Source: DATARN01 sp963851105
Lineage (GTDB): Bacteria > Actinomycetota > Acidimicrobiia > Acidimicrobiales > Palsa-688
Assembly (NCBI GenBank): GCA_963851105.1
Contig: CAWKNP010000012.1
Span: 98,091-162,090 of the forward strand
Direction: 5' to 3'
Length of the DNA stretch: 64,000 nt
A program made the translations under genes and the position numbers. Every line of letters starts with the position of its first letter. The first letter of the stretch is position 1. This document shows, piece by piece, positions 49,343-58,338 of this stretch. The notes under the pieces were generated by a model. It worked only from the letters and a program-made list of their open reading frames with translations, was not told where the DNA came from and searched no databases.

Positions 49343-51364
49343 TCAGGCAGGTAGGGCAGCGCCAGCTGGGCTTCGGGATGGGGGACTGGAGCTGCCCGGC
49401 TGGGGCCCGGTGGGGTTGACCTCGAACGAGCCGTCCCGGCCCGCCAGCAGTGCGTACGCCGCCTTGGCGGGAGTCCCGGATGCGCTGTCCAGCATGCCGT
49501 GTGTTTCCGCCATCTCCACCGATGTCTTCGGCGGCGCGATATGCCGTTGCGACAAAGCCGCGATGTTCGTGTCGAAGTTGCTCCGGATCACGAGGCGGTC
49601 GAGCGACTCGCCGGGCGTGGTGTCGGGACCGAGGGGGTCTCGCAGCACGACGACCGGCGCGACCACCGGCTCGTGCCGGAGGTAGGACAGCGGCTGCGGC
49701 GGGATGCTGTAGGCGTCGTCGATGGCGTCGTCAGGCGCCAAACTGTTGCCCGCCAGGTCGACCGCCCGGGCCCGGAACTGGTACTGGGTCCCGAAACGCA
49801 GCCGCGGGAGCGACCCCTTGGTCACGGTGAAGCTGGTCTCCAGCTGGAAGTCGGTGGTGGCCGCGTTGGCCGGATCGGCGGGGTTCGAGTCGGAGCCGAT
49901 GGTGCGCCCGGCGCGGCGCACGCACAGGCTCCAACCGGCCCAACGGAAGAGCGATTCCGGGAGGCGCAGGTCGCCGCCGGACCCGTCGGCACCGTCGGTG
50001 GTCGCCAATGTCGCGAAGCCCTCGTCGGAGTAGCTCCGGCTCAGCGCCTGGGGGGTGCCCCGCCGGAAGTCGTACCGCCCGTCGCGCTGGCTGAGCGAAT
50101 GCCACTCACCTGAGGCGGAATCCCACACGTCGATCCGGTAACCCCGGGTGATGTCGTCAGCGTGGAGGACGACCTGCGGGGAGCGGGGGTCGGCGGTGAC
50201 GTTGGCGTTGTGCTGCTTCATCCGGGCGAAGGTGTCGACCAGGCGGACCGCCCGCCCCGAACGAGCGGCGGAGAAGCCGGCCGAACGCAGTGCCGGCAAC
50301 CCGTAGCGGTCGGGGGTGTCGATGGTGGTGTTGTTCCCGTAGGCGACGCGGGCCAGGTTGGTGGCGAAGTCGAGCACCTTCTCGGCGGCGCCGTCGACGT
50401 CGACTTCGACCACGTCGTAGCGATCGGGCCCCGAGAAGTCGATCATGGCGTTGGCCACGTCGGCGTCGGGGCCGGGGCCGGCCGTGAACCCGGCCGCCGC
50501 CCGGTCGAGGACGAACGCGGTCCACGGGGTTATGGGGGCCGCGCCGTCGAGGTGGGGCGTGACGCGGATGTTGCCGTCCGTGGTGGCCGCGGCGATGGCG
50601 TCGAGCGGAATCCGCAGGTCGATCGCCAGCCCGAGGGCCCGCAGCAGCTTCGGGTACTGGCCCATGGCGCCCACGGCCCTGTGGAAGTCGATGTCGGGAA
50701 GAGTCTGGGCCACCAACTTCCCGGTGCCATCGCGCCTCGGCGGCGCCGGGGACTGGTGCATTACCCGGGCCTGGTACAGGTCCTCAACCGGTGACCCCGC
50801 TCCCGGCGGGAAGGCGTGGTCGTGTTCCAAGACCGTGTCGATGCGACGGGCGACCTCGGCCTCGCGGTCGCCGTGGAGCGCCAGTTGGGCCAGGTCGGCG
50901 ATGCGCGGCCCCTGCCTCTCGACATCGAAGCCCAGCTGGCTGATCCCGGGCTTGACCTCAGGCGATTGGACGGCCACCGCCGTGTACTGCTCGCGCACGA
51001 AGGCGTGAACCTTCTGGACCGGGAAAGACCGCACGATCCGGCCGTCGAGGTCCTCGTAGGCGTAGCTGTGCACGAGCGTCTCGGGGGGGAACAGCGCCTT
51101 CCAGGCGTCCGAATCAGGCGCCGGATAGCCGGCTTCGACCACCGGTGCGGCTGGGATTGTCGGGCCTGCGTCGATCTCGACGCTGAAGGTCAGCGCGGCC
51201 GCCACCGCCGGCCAGTCTCCGAGGTCGGGAAACTGCCCGAGTGTCCCATCGCCGCCGCCGTCGGTCACCAGGCGGGGCGAAACCAGGACGGAGAGACGCA
51301 GGGCCTGACCGTCGGGGGTCACGCCGTTGGGCAGAGCCGTCCACATGAGGGTGCGTGTGCTCAT
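49343..51364 (-). CDS. N-terminal part of a ~1240-residue giant protein with FnIII-like segment, frameshifted at its 3' end
   Basis: 673 residues from the ATG at 51364, with AGAGGA 7 bases upstream. Beta-rich, without signal peptide or membrane helix. LRFGTQYQFRARAVDLAGNS (near residue 560) resembles a fibronectin-III/Ig-like strand pair. The last ~17 residues (PGSSSPPSRSPAGAALPA) look out of frame. Removing one G in the CCGGG near 49398 gives an unbroken reading into the next ORF. It starts 12 bp after the 1445-residue protein, so the two are co-transcribed. Function unknown. Confidence 0.65.
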   Translation of the reverse strand: MSTRTLMWTALPNGVTPDGQALRLSVLVSPRLVTDGGGDGTLGQFPDLGDWPAVAAALTFSVEIDAGPTIPAAPVVEAGYPAPDSDAWKALFPPETLVHSYAYEDLDGRIVRSFPVQKVHAFVREQYTAVAVQSPEVKPGISQLGFDVERQGPRIADLAQLALHGDREAEVARRIDTVLEHDHAFPPGAGSPVEDLYQARVMHQSPAPPRRDGTGKLVAQTLPDIDFHRAVGAMGQYPKLLRALGLAIDLRIPLDAIAAATTDGNIRVTPHLDGAAPITPWTAFVLDRAAAGFTAGPGPDADVANAMIDFSGPDRYDVVEVDVDGAAEKVLDFATNLARVAYGNNTTIDTPDRYGLPALRSAGFSAARSGRAVRLVDTFARMKQHNANVTADPRSPQVVLHADDITRGYRIDVWDSASGEWHSLSQRDGRYDFRRGTPQALSRSYSDEGFATLATTDGADGSGGDLRLPESLFRWAGWSLCVRRAGRTIGSDSNPADPANAATTDFQLETSFTVTKGSLPRLRFGTQYQFRARAVDLAGNSLAPDDAIDDAYSIPPQPLSYLRHEPVVAPVVVLRDPLGPDTTPGESLDRLVIRSNFDTNIAALSQRHIAPPKTSVEMAETHGMLDSASGTPAKAAYALLAGRDGSFEVNPTGPQPGSSSPPSRSPAGAALPA

Positions 51365-51376
51365 CGCTCGTTCCTC

Positions 51377-54300
51377 TCAGGGCGCCAGTGGGGCGAATGA
51401 ATCGCAGTAGTAGCCCCAGTCCGAGGGGCCGATCAGGTCGGTGAAGGAGATCTCCGGGTCGGCGAACTCCCGCCGCAATGAGGCGTGGACCGAAGCACTG
51501 AAGAGCAACACGTGGACCTCGATGGTGACGGTGGCCTCCCCCGCGATCGAACACGGGGGCCCGAAGTTGTAGGTGAAGCCGAGGTAGAACTCGACTGAGG
51601 CGCTGATCAGGCCGAGGACCTCGAGGCTTCCGCCCGCCCGCAGGTAGCCGGTGAGCTGGGATTTGCCCGGTGTGGAGTTGTCGAGCTTCAGGTAGACGCC
51701 GGCCATGATGTGGACGTTGCCGCTGGCGACGACCACGTCGATGGACACGTTGGCGCCGACCTCGATCGAGGCCTCCATCATCTCGACGCCGTCGGGCCCG
51801 AGGGCGATGCCGAAGAAGCCGCCGCCGCCAAGCAAAGAAACGGTGAGCAGGAAGGGGTGCTCCCGTTCGCAGAAGGCGAAACGGAACCGCAGCGGGTTGG
51901 GTGGCAGGAAGGGGAGGGTGAGGGCGGCGCTGAGCTTGATGTTCTCCAGGCTGAAGACGCCGACACCGATCGCGGGGATCGGTAGCGAATATCCGGCGGT
52001 GACGCCGTCGAGCGACACGTCGATGCTGGGGGGATCGGAGAAGCCGTCGCTCGGGATGAAATCCTCGAGGGCATTCAAGAAGCTGAGGTCGCCGAGGAAC
52101 TGCAAACCCTTGCCCTCGACGTTGGCGGAGACGTCGAGCTTCTTGCCGGCCTCGCTGTTGAAGGTGAGGTCGACGAACTTGATGCCGATGATCCCGGCCA
52201 AGCTGAGGGCGAACCCCTTGAGGACGCCATGGATCGTGGCGACCGGCGGGCTCCCGTTGAGGGGCGCCACGATGGCGACGTCGATGGTAAATGCCGTCGT
52301 CGGGTCGTCGAAGGTCAGCATCAACGGGCCGTAGGACTTCGACTGCTCCACATGGGGCGTCCAGTGCAGGCTGGTCTTCACCGCGTCCGGGAGATGCTCG
52401 GTGACCATGGCGGGGACGGTCCCGTCGCCGAACACCGCCTTGATCAGGTCCTTCAGGGGGACGACGCCGAACAAGGTGGCACCGCTGTCGCCGAAGAAGT
52501 CGGCGGGGTGGAAGTCGCCCCCGGCGATGGTCCCGATGGTCCCGCTTACCGGACCGAAACGCCGCGACAGCCCCGAGACCTGCAGGTTGGGGGTGGCCAC
52601 GCCCCCCGATTGCTGCCCGGAGAAGGTGACCGGGGTGGGCGCGCCGGCGAGCTCCAGGAACACCCCGCCGGCTTTGAAATCGTTCGCCTGGTAGTCGGAG
52701 TAGAACTTGACCGACGCCGGCCCCTTTTTCCCGGTCACCTGCTGGATCGCGGGCACGCTCACTTCGGCGCCCGACATCTGGGGAAAAAAGGGCGGTTCGG
52801 TGTTCGGGAGCCTCTGGCCCTCGATCGTGAGCTGCGCCGTCTCCATGGTGGTGTCGCCAGGCTTGGTGGAGGCCGCGAAGGCGATCTTCTGGCCCGCCAG
52901 GTCCCGGTCCTTGCGACCTGAGGCCGTCCAGGCCGCCACCGCCTCGTCGTAGCCCGCTTCCGCCCCACGCTCGATGAAGTACAGCGGGGATGTGAACTCC
53001 GACGGCTGTTGTTCACCGTCGGTCCCGACGAGGTGGAAGAGGAAGTCCTGGCCGGCGACTTGCGGAAAAAAGGAATATTGCCCGGCGGATCCGACCTTGG
53101 GCGCGTCGAGCGTCGGTGTCACCAGGGTGGTGATCCGGAGGCTCTGGTAGGGGAAGCCCCGTCGCTGGGAGGCGGTAAGGAACTGTGGCGAGTGGTAATC
53201 CTTCACCGGCTCCCGGACCACGATGAAAAAGCGCTGGCGCAGGAAGGCTGTCGTGCGGCCGGCCGAGTCCGGCTGGAACTTGCGTTCTGTGACTTTCACT
53301 AGCGAGGCCCGGTGGCCGCCGGGGCAGAGAAAGCCGGCGTACACGACCCGGACGTAGTTGTCCCGGGCCATGGCGGCCAGGTGGCGCCATTGTTCGAGGC
53401 TGAAATTGGTGTCGTGGCTGGCGGGCGGGAGTTTGAAATCGGCCAGCAGGTCCAGCCAGGCGCCGAGGGCGGAGAGGAAGAGCTTGCCGGCGTTGATCGA
53501 CGCCGGGTGGTACTGAGCCATGGTGAAATCGGAGGACAGACGCACGATCTGGTCCCGGTCGTCGCTGTCGAGCGACGTGCGAAATGGCGCCGGGGGCTCG
53601 TGGTGGCCGGGCCGGCCGTGGGGCCGGTAGTCGGGCGACCACACGGCGCGGACCTTGCGGGGGAGCGTTTCGTCGGCCACGTGGCCGTCGCTGCCCTGGG
53701 CACGTACCGCCAGGCGGGTGTGCCACAGCTCGGTACGTCCACCGGCGGTGACCGGCGGCGTCGAGTGTTTCCACGCCGCCGAGCTGTTGGGCGAGAGGAT
53801 GACCCGCCACGGGGCCTCGATGGCGGTCTCGGTCGGTCCCGGTTCCCGGATGGCGGGCGGCAGGGGGATCGGTCGCGGCGGCCTCCGGTGCATTAGGCCG
53901 GGATCGATCTCAATGGCGGCGCGGTTGACCTCGGCGTCGTTCACCTCAGCGGCCACGAGGTGCTGGATGGCCACTTCCTCCTCGACCAGGTGCTCGGCGG
54001 CGGCAGCCAGGGCGAGGGCGGCGGGGGCCGCGGACGCGCCTGCGACGGCGTCGGGCAGGGCCACCGGGACCACGCTTTGTTGCAGTGCCGGCCAGTTCAG
54101 GAGGTCGTCGAAGGTGTACGCCAGGGTGTCGGTGCCGTTCGGGAGCTGGAACGCCAAGCGGCTCGGACCCGCCGCTCTTACCTGTACCGGCGCCGGCGGC
54201 GAGGGGAAGGCCTCGCCGGGGGTGTTGTTTCCCTTGACGTCAGGGGGATAGGTCTCGAGAAATGCCTGCTCGGCCAGGTTCTGGGGGGTGTCGAACACCA

Positions 54301-55714
54301 CGACGACCGTGGATTGCTGCGTCGGGTCGAGGCGCATCAACCGTGTGGGCACGTTTTTAGCTGCCTCGAGGGCGAGGTTGTAGAAGGCGAAGTTCAGGGA
54401 GAGGAGGTCGGTCGGGCGCAGGATGGAGACACCGAAGTCGGGGAGTGACACCTCGGGCATTCCGGCTAGTGCCGGCCCGGCCAGGACGCCCCAGCCGGGT
54501 GTCGCACCGGGGGCGGCGACGATCGGAAGGATCAGTCCCGCCGCCACCGGCCGCGGGCGGGTGGCGACCATTTCACCGGTGGCGGCCGTCAACGCAGCCG
54601 CGGCGGCGTGGAACACCGGCTCGCAACGCACGGCGGTGACGGAGCTGTCGAGCGTGTCGGCCTCGAAGCCAGGTCGCTCGCCGTCACCGACCGCCATTGC
54701 CACGCCTGCCCGGCTCAGCCATTGCCACGCTTCGCCGAAGTGGGCGCTCAACCAGGTCCTGTCGCCGATCGAGTGGTCGGGGGACGGGTCGAAGGCGACG
54801 GCGTAGATCGGCTGGCGCAACGCCAGCTTGAGCGGCTGGCCGTCGAGGTCGGTGACGCCGCTCGCCACCGCGAGGGCCAGACCGCCGGCGCGTTGGGTGG
54901 ATGCGACCAAGACTCTGGTAACTGCGCCCGCCGCGCTCTCGCTGGCCTCGATGTCGATCCGGTCGAAGAGGCCGTCGCTGGCCTCGAGCGTGCCGATCGG
55001 CAGGTCGACGACTGCGGGCTTCAGGGGCCACGTCCGGCTGCCGGCGCTCATCGTCAGCAGGGTCCGCCGGGAGCGGGGGAACAGGCTGATGCTTGGGTAC
55101 ACCCGTTCGACCAGCTTTACGGCCAGGTTGTCGCCGACGATGTCCGAGCCCAGGCCGCTCACGGTGGCGAGGCCGGTGCCCGCCAGTTGGAACAGCCAAT
55201 TCGGGGAGAAATGGGCCTCGGCTTGCCCTGTCGTGGCCAACTTGGATGTGGCTCCGAGCGGGCACACGTCGGCGGGGAGGGTCACGGCCGAGACCGCGCT
55301 TTCCTGCCCGGCCAGCCAGCGCTCGAGCAGCACGGTCGATCGGAACCCGCCCCAGGTGAACGCCAGGTCCAGGCGGGTCCCCAGGAAACCTCGGGGCTGC
55401 AGGTCGGCCACGAAGTCGGCGGGGATCTCCGTGCCGGGGAACCGGGCGTTGTCGAGGACGATCCGAGATCCGCCGTGCGGTGCCGGATCCACGGTCAACG
55501 TCGGCGAGCCGGCAAACAGCCGGACGTTGACCGTCCAGCGCACGGTGCCGTCCAGCTCGAACTGGATGTAACCCGGGCCCTGGGTGACCGTGAGCGTTGC
55601 CGCGGGCGGGCCGAAGACAGGCGGGGTCACGACGAGGCCGGCGTTGATCACCGTGTCGAGGACCGACGTCACGCCCTCGTGGAGCATGGCCAGATTCAAG
55701 AGTTCCTTCGGCAA
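51377..55714 (-). CDS. Giant (1445-residue) beta-rich protein of unknown function
   Basis: A single uninterrupted frame from a TTG at 55714; a TTG at 55699 (AAGGA upstream) or the ATG at 55687 could be the true start. No signal peptide or helical membrane segment. Residues ~1-560 look like repeated beta-sandwich modules. A Pro-rich region is near 630-660. The C-terminal ~300 residues (e.g. LTVSLLGGGGFFGIALGPDG, then VEMMEASIEVGANVSIDVVV) are glycine-rich with alternating hydrophobic residues, suggesting a long beta structure. No family recognised. It is co-transcribed with the 1240-residue partner, and their conserved adjacency would be the best clue to function. Confidence 0.75.
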   Translation of the reverse strand: MPKELLNLAMLHEGVTSVLDTVINAGLVVTPPVFGPPAATLTVTQGPGYIQFELDGTVRWTVNVRLFAGSPTLTVDPAPHGGSRIVLDNARFPGTEIPADFVADLQPRGFLGTRLDLAFTWGGFRSTVLLERWLAGQESAVSAVTLPADVCPLGATSKLATTGQAEAHFSPNWLFQLAGTGLATVSGLGSDIVGDNLAVKLVERVYPSISLFPRSRRTLLTMSAGSRTWPLKPAVVDLPIGTLEASDGLFDRIDIEASESAAGAVTRVLVASTQRAGGLALAVASGVTDLDGQPLKLALRQPIYAVAFDPSPDHSIGDRTWLSAHFGEAWQWLSRAGVAMAVGDGERPGFEADTLDSSVTAVRCEPVFHAAAAALTAATGEMVATRPRPVAAGLILPIVAAPGATPGWGVLAGPALAGMPEVSLPDFGVSILRPTDLLSLNFAFYNLALEAAKNVPTRLMRLDPTQQSTVVVVFDTPQNLAEQAFLETYPPDVKGNNTPGEAFPSPPAPVQVRAAGPSRLAFQLPNGTDTLAYTFDDLLNWPALQQSVVPVALPDAVAGASAAPAALALAAAAEHLVEEEVAIQHLVAAEVNDAEVNRAAIEIDPGLMHRRPPRPIPLPPAIREPGPTETAIEAPWRVILSPNSSAAWKHSTPPVTAGGRTELWHTRLAVRAQGSDGHVADETLPRKVRAVWSPDYRPHGRPGHHEPPAPFRTSLDSDDRDQIVRLSSDFTMAQYHPASINAGKLFLSALGAWLDLLADFKLPPASHDTNFSLEQWRHLAAMARDNYVRVVYAGFLCPGGHRASLVKVTERKFQPDSAGRTTAFLRQRFFIVVREPVKDYHSPQFLTASQRRGFPYQSLRITTLVTPTLDAPKVGSAGQYSFFPQVAGQDFLFHLVGTDGEQQPSEFTSPLYFIERGAEAGYDEAVAAWTASGRKDRDLAGQKIAFAASTKPGDTTMETAQLTIEGQRLPNTEPPFFPQMSGAEVSVPAIQQVTGKKGPASVKFYSDYQANDFKAGGVFLELAGAPTPVTFSGQQSGGVATPNLQVSGLSRRFGPVSGTIGTIAGGDFHPADFFGDSGATLFGVVPLKDLIKAVFGDGTVPAMVTEHLPDAVKTSLHWTPHVEQSKSYGPLMLTFDDPTTAFTIDVAIVAPLNGSPPVATIHGVLKGFALSLAGIIGIKFVDLTFNSEAGKKLDVSANVEGKGLQFLGDLSFLNALEDFIPSDGFSDPPSIDVSLDGVTAGYSLPIPAIGVGVFSLENIKLSAALTLPFLPPNPLRFRFAFCEREHPFLLTVSLLGGGGFFGIALGPDGVEMMEASIEVGANVSIDVVVASGNVHIMAGVYLKLDNSTPGKSQLTGYLRAGGSLEVLGLISASVEFYLGFTYNFGPPCSIAGEATVTIEVHVLLFSASVHASLRREFADPEISFTDLIGPSDWGYYCDSFAPLAP

Positions 55715-55788
55715 CCTTCATCGCCCCCCGGAGCCGCGCCCACCCATTCCGGGTAGGACTGACCTCGACCCCTCTGACGCAAATTTGA

Positions 55789-55828
55789 CCGAAGCGGGAT
55801 GGCTTGTCGAGGGGCTCCATCCCTTCGG
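55789..55828. promoter_or_regulatory. Hairpin-forming inverted repeat upstream of the giant-protein operon
   Basis: CCGAAGCGGGATGG and CCATCCCTTCGG pair with a two-base bulge around a 14-base loop. It lies 75-115 bp upstream of the giant-gene start on the minus strand. It could be an operator or part of the leader; nothing else is recognised between 55715 and 55950. Confidence 0.35.
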
Positions 55829-55951
55829 ATGGAACTTCCCCTTTTCGTGTATCGGTCCGTTGACCTGCCGGCTCATTCATAGCGTGGCTGCTCGGAGAGC
55901 GCTTTGTCGTCGCGGGCCTGAACCGCTTGACGGTGCCCGTCGTCAAGGGGG

Positions 55952-56345
55952 GTGTGGTCACAAGCCCGTGTTGGGGGCGGGGTTTGTGACCACGGCCTGG
56001 GCGGGTTGGCTGGGGGGTGGTCATTAGTCCGTGTTGGGGGCGGGGTTTGTGACCACGGCCTGGGGCGGGTTGGCTGGGGGGTGGTCATTAGTCCGTGTCT
56101 GGGGGAGGGTTTGTGACCAGGGCCTGGGTGGGTTGGCTGGGGGGTGGTCATTAGTCCGTGTCTGGCGAGGGGTTTATGACCACGGCCTGGGTGGGTTGGC
56201 TGGGGGGTGGTCACAAGTCCGTGTCCGGGGCCCGGTTTGTGACCACGGCCTGGCTGGTTGGCTGGGGGGTGGCCATAGTCCGTGTCTGGGAGGGGTTTGT
56301 GACCAGGGCCCCGGTCCACGCGACTGGGAGTGGTCACGGATTGGA
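55952..56345. repeat. About six tandem copies of a ~63-bp repeat with internal inverted repeats
   Basis: The landmark TTTGTGACCACGGCCTGG recurs at 55983, 56046, 56110, 56173 (TTTATGACC), 56236 and 56296, giving periods of 63, 64, 63, 63 and 60. Each unit also has GGGTTGGCTGGGGGGTGGTC followed by ATTAGTCCGTG or ACAAGTCCGTG. In several units TTGTGACCAC and GTGGTCACAA form 10-bp inverted arms around a ~24-base G-rich loop. The G-runs could also form quadruplexes. Open frames exist on both strands (GHKP..TTPQPTHP-type peptides), but I regard them as repeat translation. It fills the 743-bp gap between the giant operon and the AHSA1 gene. Confidence 0.9.
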
Positions 56346-56457
56346 CATTTGCGCTACCTGCGCCCCGGCGACGGGCCGGCCAACAAAATCCCCTTTTCCC
56401 AAGTCTCTGGCACCCGGTGTCGGCTCGGAGGGAGTAGCCAGGAAGCAGGGGTGGGGC

Positions 56458-56970
56458 TCAGGCGAGTTCCCGGGCCAGGTCCTCGAGTCGGTTGTAGGAG
56501 ACCTGCATGCCGCCTTCCATCCCCGAGGCGAGCACCATGTCGCGCTCTTCTTGGGTCGTGTGATGCGCCAGGAGCGTCATTGTGGTGACACCGTTTGTTT
56601 CGTTCAGTGTCATTGTGACGACGGGGTAGGCATCGGGCGGCGGCAGAACGGGCATGCCTTCGAACATCTCGGTGAACACCAGCCGGTGGGGGCGGGCGAT
56701 CTCCCGGTACTCACCGTGGAAGCCCACTTCCATGTCCCGGTCACAAATCACGTAGCGGTAGCCGCCGCCGACGCGCAGGTCGATGTCGCACACGAGCCAC
56801 TCGGCGGTGCCGAACCCCCACCAGCGCTGGACGAGCTCGGGAGTCGTCGTCGCTTTGAAAATGAGCTCCGCGGGTGCATCGAAGACGCGGGTAATGAGGT
56901 AGTCGGTGTCCGACGGCAAGGTGATCACGGCCGTGCCGTGCCGGTTGCCGACGGTGTTGTTCGCGGTCAT
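56458..56970 (-). CDS. SRPBCC/AHSA1-like protein
   Basis: 170 residues. YLITRVFDAPAELIFKATTT, then PELVQRWWGFG, VGGGYRYVI, GFHGEYREIARPHRLVFTEM and the C-terminal EGGMQVSYNRLEDLARELA define the activator-of-Hsp90-homology/SRPBCC fold with its hydrophobic pocket. Its ATG overlaps the ArsR stop (ATGA), the usual arrangement of ArsR-AHSA1 pairs. Ligand unknown. Confidence 0.92.
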   Translation of the reverse strand: MTANNTVGNRHGTAVITLPSDTDYLITRVFDAPAELIFKATTTPELVQRWWGFGTAEWLVCDIDLRVGGGYRYVICDRDMEVGFHGEYREIARPHRLVFTEMFEGMPVLPPPDAYPVVTMTLNETNGVTTMTLLAHHTTQEERDMVLASGMEGGMQVSYNRLEDLARELA

Positions 56971-57308
56971 GGTTCGTCCTCCTGGGTTTGGAGCTCGGCG
57001 AGAAGGTCGTCGAGCCGATCAAGACGGGTGTTCCAGGTGAGCTCGAACGTGCGCACCCAGTCGTGGATGGGTTTGAGCGCCGGCCCGTTGACCCGGTACC
57101 GGCGGTGCCGCCCCTCGGCGCGCACGACGACCAACCCGACCGCCCGCAGGACCCCGAGGTGCTTGGACACCTGCGGTTGGGTCATGCCGAGATGGTCAAC
57201 CAATTCGCCCACCGTGGCCTCCCCGTCACCCAAGGCGTCGAGGAGGTGCCGCCGGCTCGCCTCGGCAACGGCGTTGAAGGCATCGGTTGTCGTGGCCGTG
57301 CGAGCCAT
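56967..57308 (-). CDS. ArsR family transcriptional regulator (AHSA1-linked)
   Basis: 113 residues. VAEASRRHLLDALGDGEATV, then GELVDHLGMTQPQVSKHLGVLRAVGLV, and the wing RAEGRHRRYRVNGPALKPIH. It has no metal-binding Cys or alpha-5 motif, so it is of the non-metal type. It lies directly behind a CCCATATGGG palindrome and is translationally coupled to the AHSA1 gene; autoregulation is likely. Confidence 0.9.
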   Translation of the reverse strand: MARTATTTDAFNAVAEASRRHLLDALGDGEATVGELVDHLGMTQPQVSKHLGVLRAVGLVVVRAEGRHRRYRVNGPALKPIHDWVRTFELTWNTRLDRLDDLLAELQTQEDEP

Positions 57309-57316
57309 ATCGAAAT

Positions 57317-57338
57317 CATATCCCCATATGGGAATGTG
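57317..57338. promoter_or_regulatory. ArsR operator palindrome
   Basis: CATATCCCCATATGGGAATGTG with a perfect 10-bp core CCCATATGGG (57323-57332), just upstream of the ArsR start (57308). The outer bases are also largely symmetric. A good candidate for autorepression; it could also affect the VOC gene on the other side. Confidence 0.55.
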
Positions 57339-57386
57339 TCAAGCGCCAGCGCCGGTTCGCGATCACGACGCCTAGGTTGGAGATGA

Positions 57387-57416
57387 TCGACTCGACTCGA
57401 CTCGACTCGACTCGAC
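57387..57416. repeat. Six perfect copies of TCGAC
   Basis: A pentanucleotide microsatellite of 30 bp immediately before the Shine-Dalgarno (GAAGGAGG) of the VOC gene at 57430. A unit that is not a multiple of three, in a promoter/leader, is prone to slippage and could change promoter spacing or leader length. Confidence 0.9.
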
Positions 57417-57429
57417 GAAGGAGGCTTCC

Positions 57430-57894
57430 ATGGCCGCGGTAAATCCGATCCCGGAGGGGTATCCCCGGGTGATTCCCTACCTGTCTGTTGAGGGCGCCAA
57501 CGCCGCCATCGACTTCTACGTCAAGATTTTCGGTGCCAAAGAGCGCATGCGCATGGGCGGCCCCGATGGAAAGATCGGCCACGCCGAGCTCGCCATCGGC
57601 GACTCCATCGTCATGCTGGCGGACGCGTTCCCCGAGATGGGCGGCAAGACACCCCAGGATCTCGGGGGAAGTCCGGTCACCATGATGATCTACGTCGCCG
57701 ATGTCGACAAAGTGTTCGCCGCGGCCCTCGAGGCGGGGGCGACCGAGGAACGCAAAGTCGAGGACCAGTTCTACGGCGACCGCGCCGGGGTGTTCGTCGA
57801 CCCCTTCGGCCACAAGTGGTTTGTGGCCACGCACGTGGAGGACATCTCGGCCGATGAGATGGAAAAGCGGGCCGCGGCGGCGATGGGCGGCTAA
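57430..57894 (+). CDS. VOC family protein, PhnB-like
   Basis: 154 residues with GAAGGAGG at the right distance. VIPYLSVEGANAAIDFYVKI, then FGAKERMRM, IGHAELAIGDSIVMLAD and DRAGVFVDPFGHKWFVATHV are the PhnB/glyoxalase-like signature. No catalytic role can be given. The upstream TCGAC microsatellite is unusual. Confidence 0.9.
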   Translation: MAAVNPIPEGYPRVIPYLSVEGANAAIDFYVKIFGAKERMRMGGPDGKIGHAELAIGDSIVMLADAFPEMGGKTPQDLGGSPVTMMIYVADVDKVFAAALEAGATEERKVEDQFYGDRAGVFVDPFGHKWFVATHVEDISADEMEKRAAAAMGG

Positions 57895-58338
57895 GAGCCG
57901 GCTGCGTGAGGTGTCCGATGCTTCCGTGGCACCGCCGGGGGGGAGACGCCGGGGTTACGCAATGTCCGAGCCGACGGGGGCCGCCTGACCATCATCAACG
58001 GGCGTGGGCGCGAGGAGCGGGGTCGGTCACGAACTCGACGTCGAGGAGACTATTCCGGTCCTCCGGGGTGGGCGAGGGGCGCCGGCGAAGGGCGATCTAG
58101 CGGTGGCCCTAGGCGGACCGGTCGCTTCCCGGTCAGAAAGTACGAGCGGTGCGCAGCTTGGGCGAAAGCAGCTCCGTCGCCAGGCTACGGGCGGCTGGCG
58201 TGGTCAAATCGACGAACGGGCCGACAGACTCGGCGCTGGCAATCTCGAAGATGACCGGGACCCCTCGGGGCTCCGCGCCGGCGCCATCGGCGGTGGCTTC
58301 CGACGACGCAGCGGTGGTGGTAGCAAACCAAGCCATGA
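57895..58338. other. 444-bp gap without a confident gene
   Basis: Between the VOC stop and the stop of the 611-residue membrane protein. A short minus-strand frame at 58133-58336 is listed separately as a weak candidate. The rest (57895-58132) shows no motif, RNA or repeat that I recognise. Confidence 0.5.
58133..58336 (-). CDS. Possible small ORF, 67 residues
   Basis: MAWFATTTAASSEATADGAG, then VPVIFEIASAESVGPFVDLT and TPAARSLATELLS. Codon use is fairly GC3-rich and it begins 2 bases after the stop of the upstream membrane-protein gene, so it could be the last gene of that operon. No homology recognised and no clear ribosome-binding site, so it may be spurious. Confidence 0.25.
   Translation of the reverse strand: MAWFATTTAASSEATADGAGAEPRGVPVIFEIASAESVGPFVDLTTPAARSLATELLSPKLRTARTF

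Noticed and set aside
55873..56337. Minus-strand ORF with repeated GHKP/TTPQPTHP peptide
   Set aside because: It is a translation of the 63-bp tandem repeats. Open frames exist on both strands, periods vary (60-64) and there is no ribosome-binding site.
55952..56345. CRISPR array
   Set aside because: The units are near-identical throughout, without alternating conserved repeats and unique spacers, and no cas genes are near.
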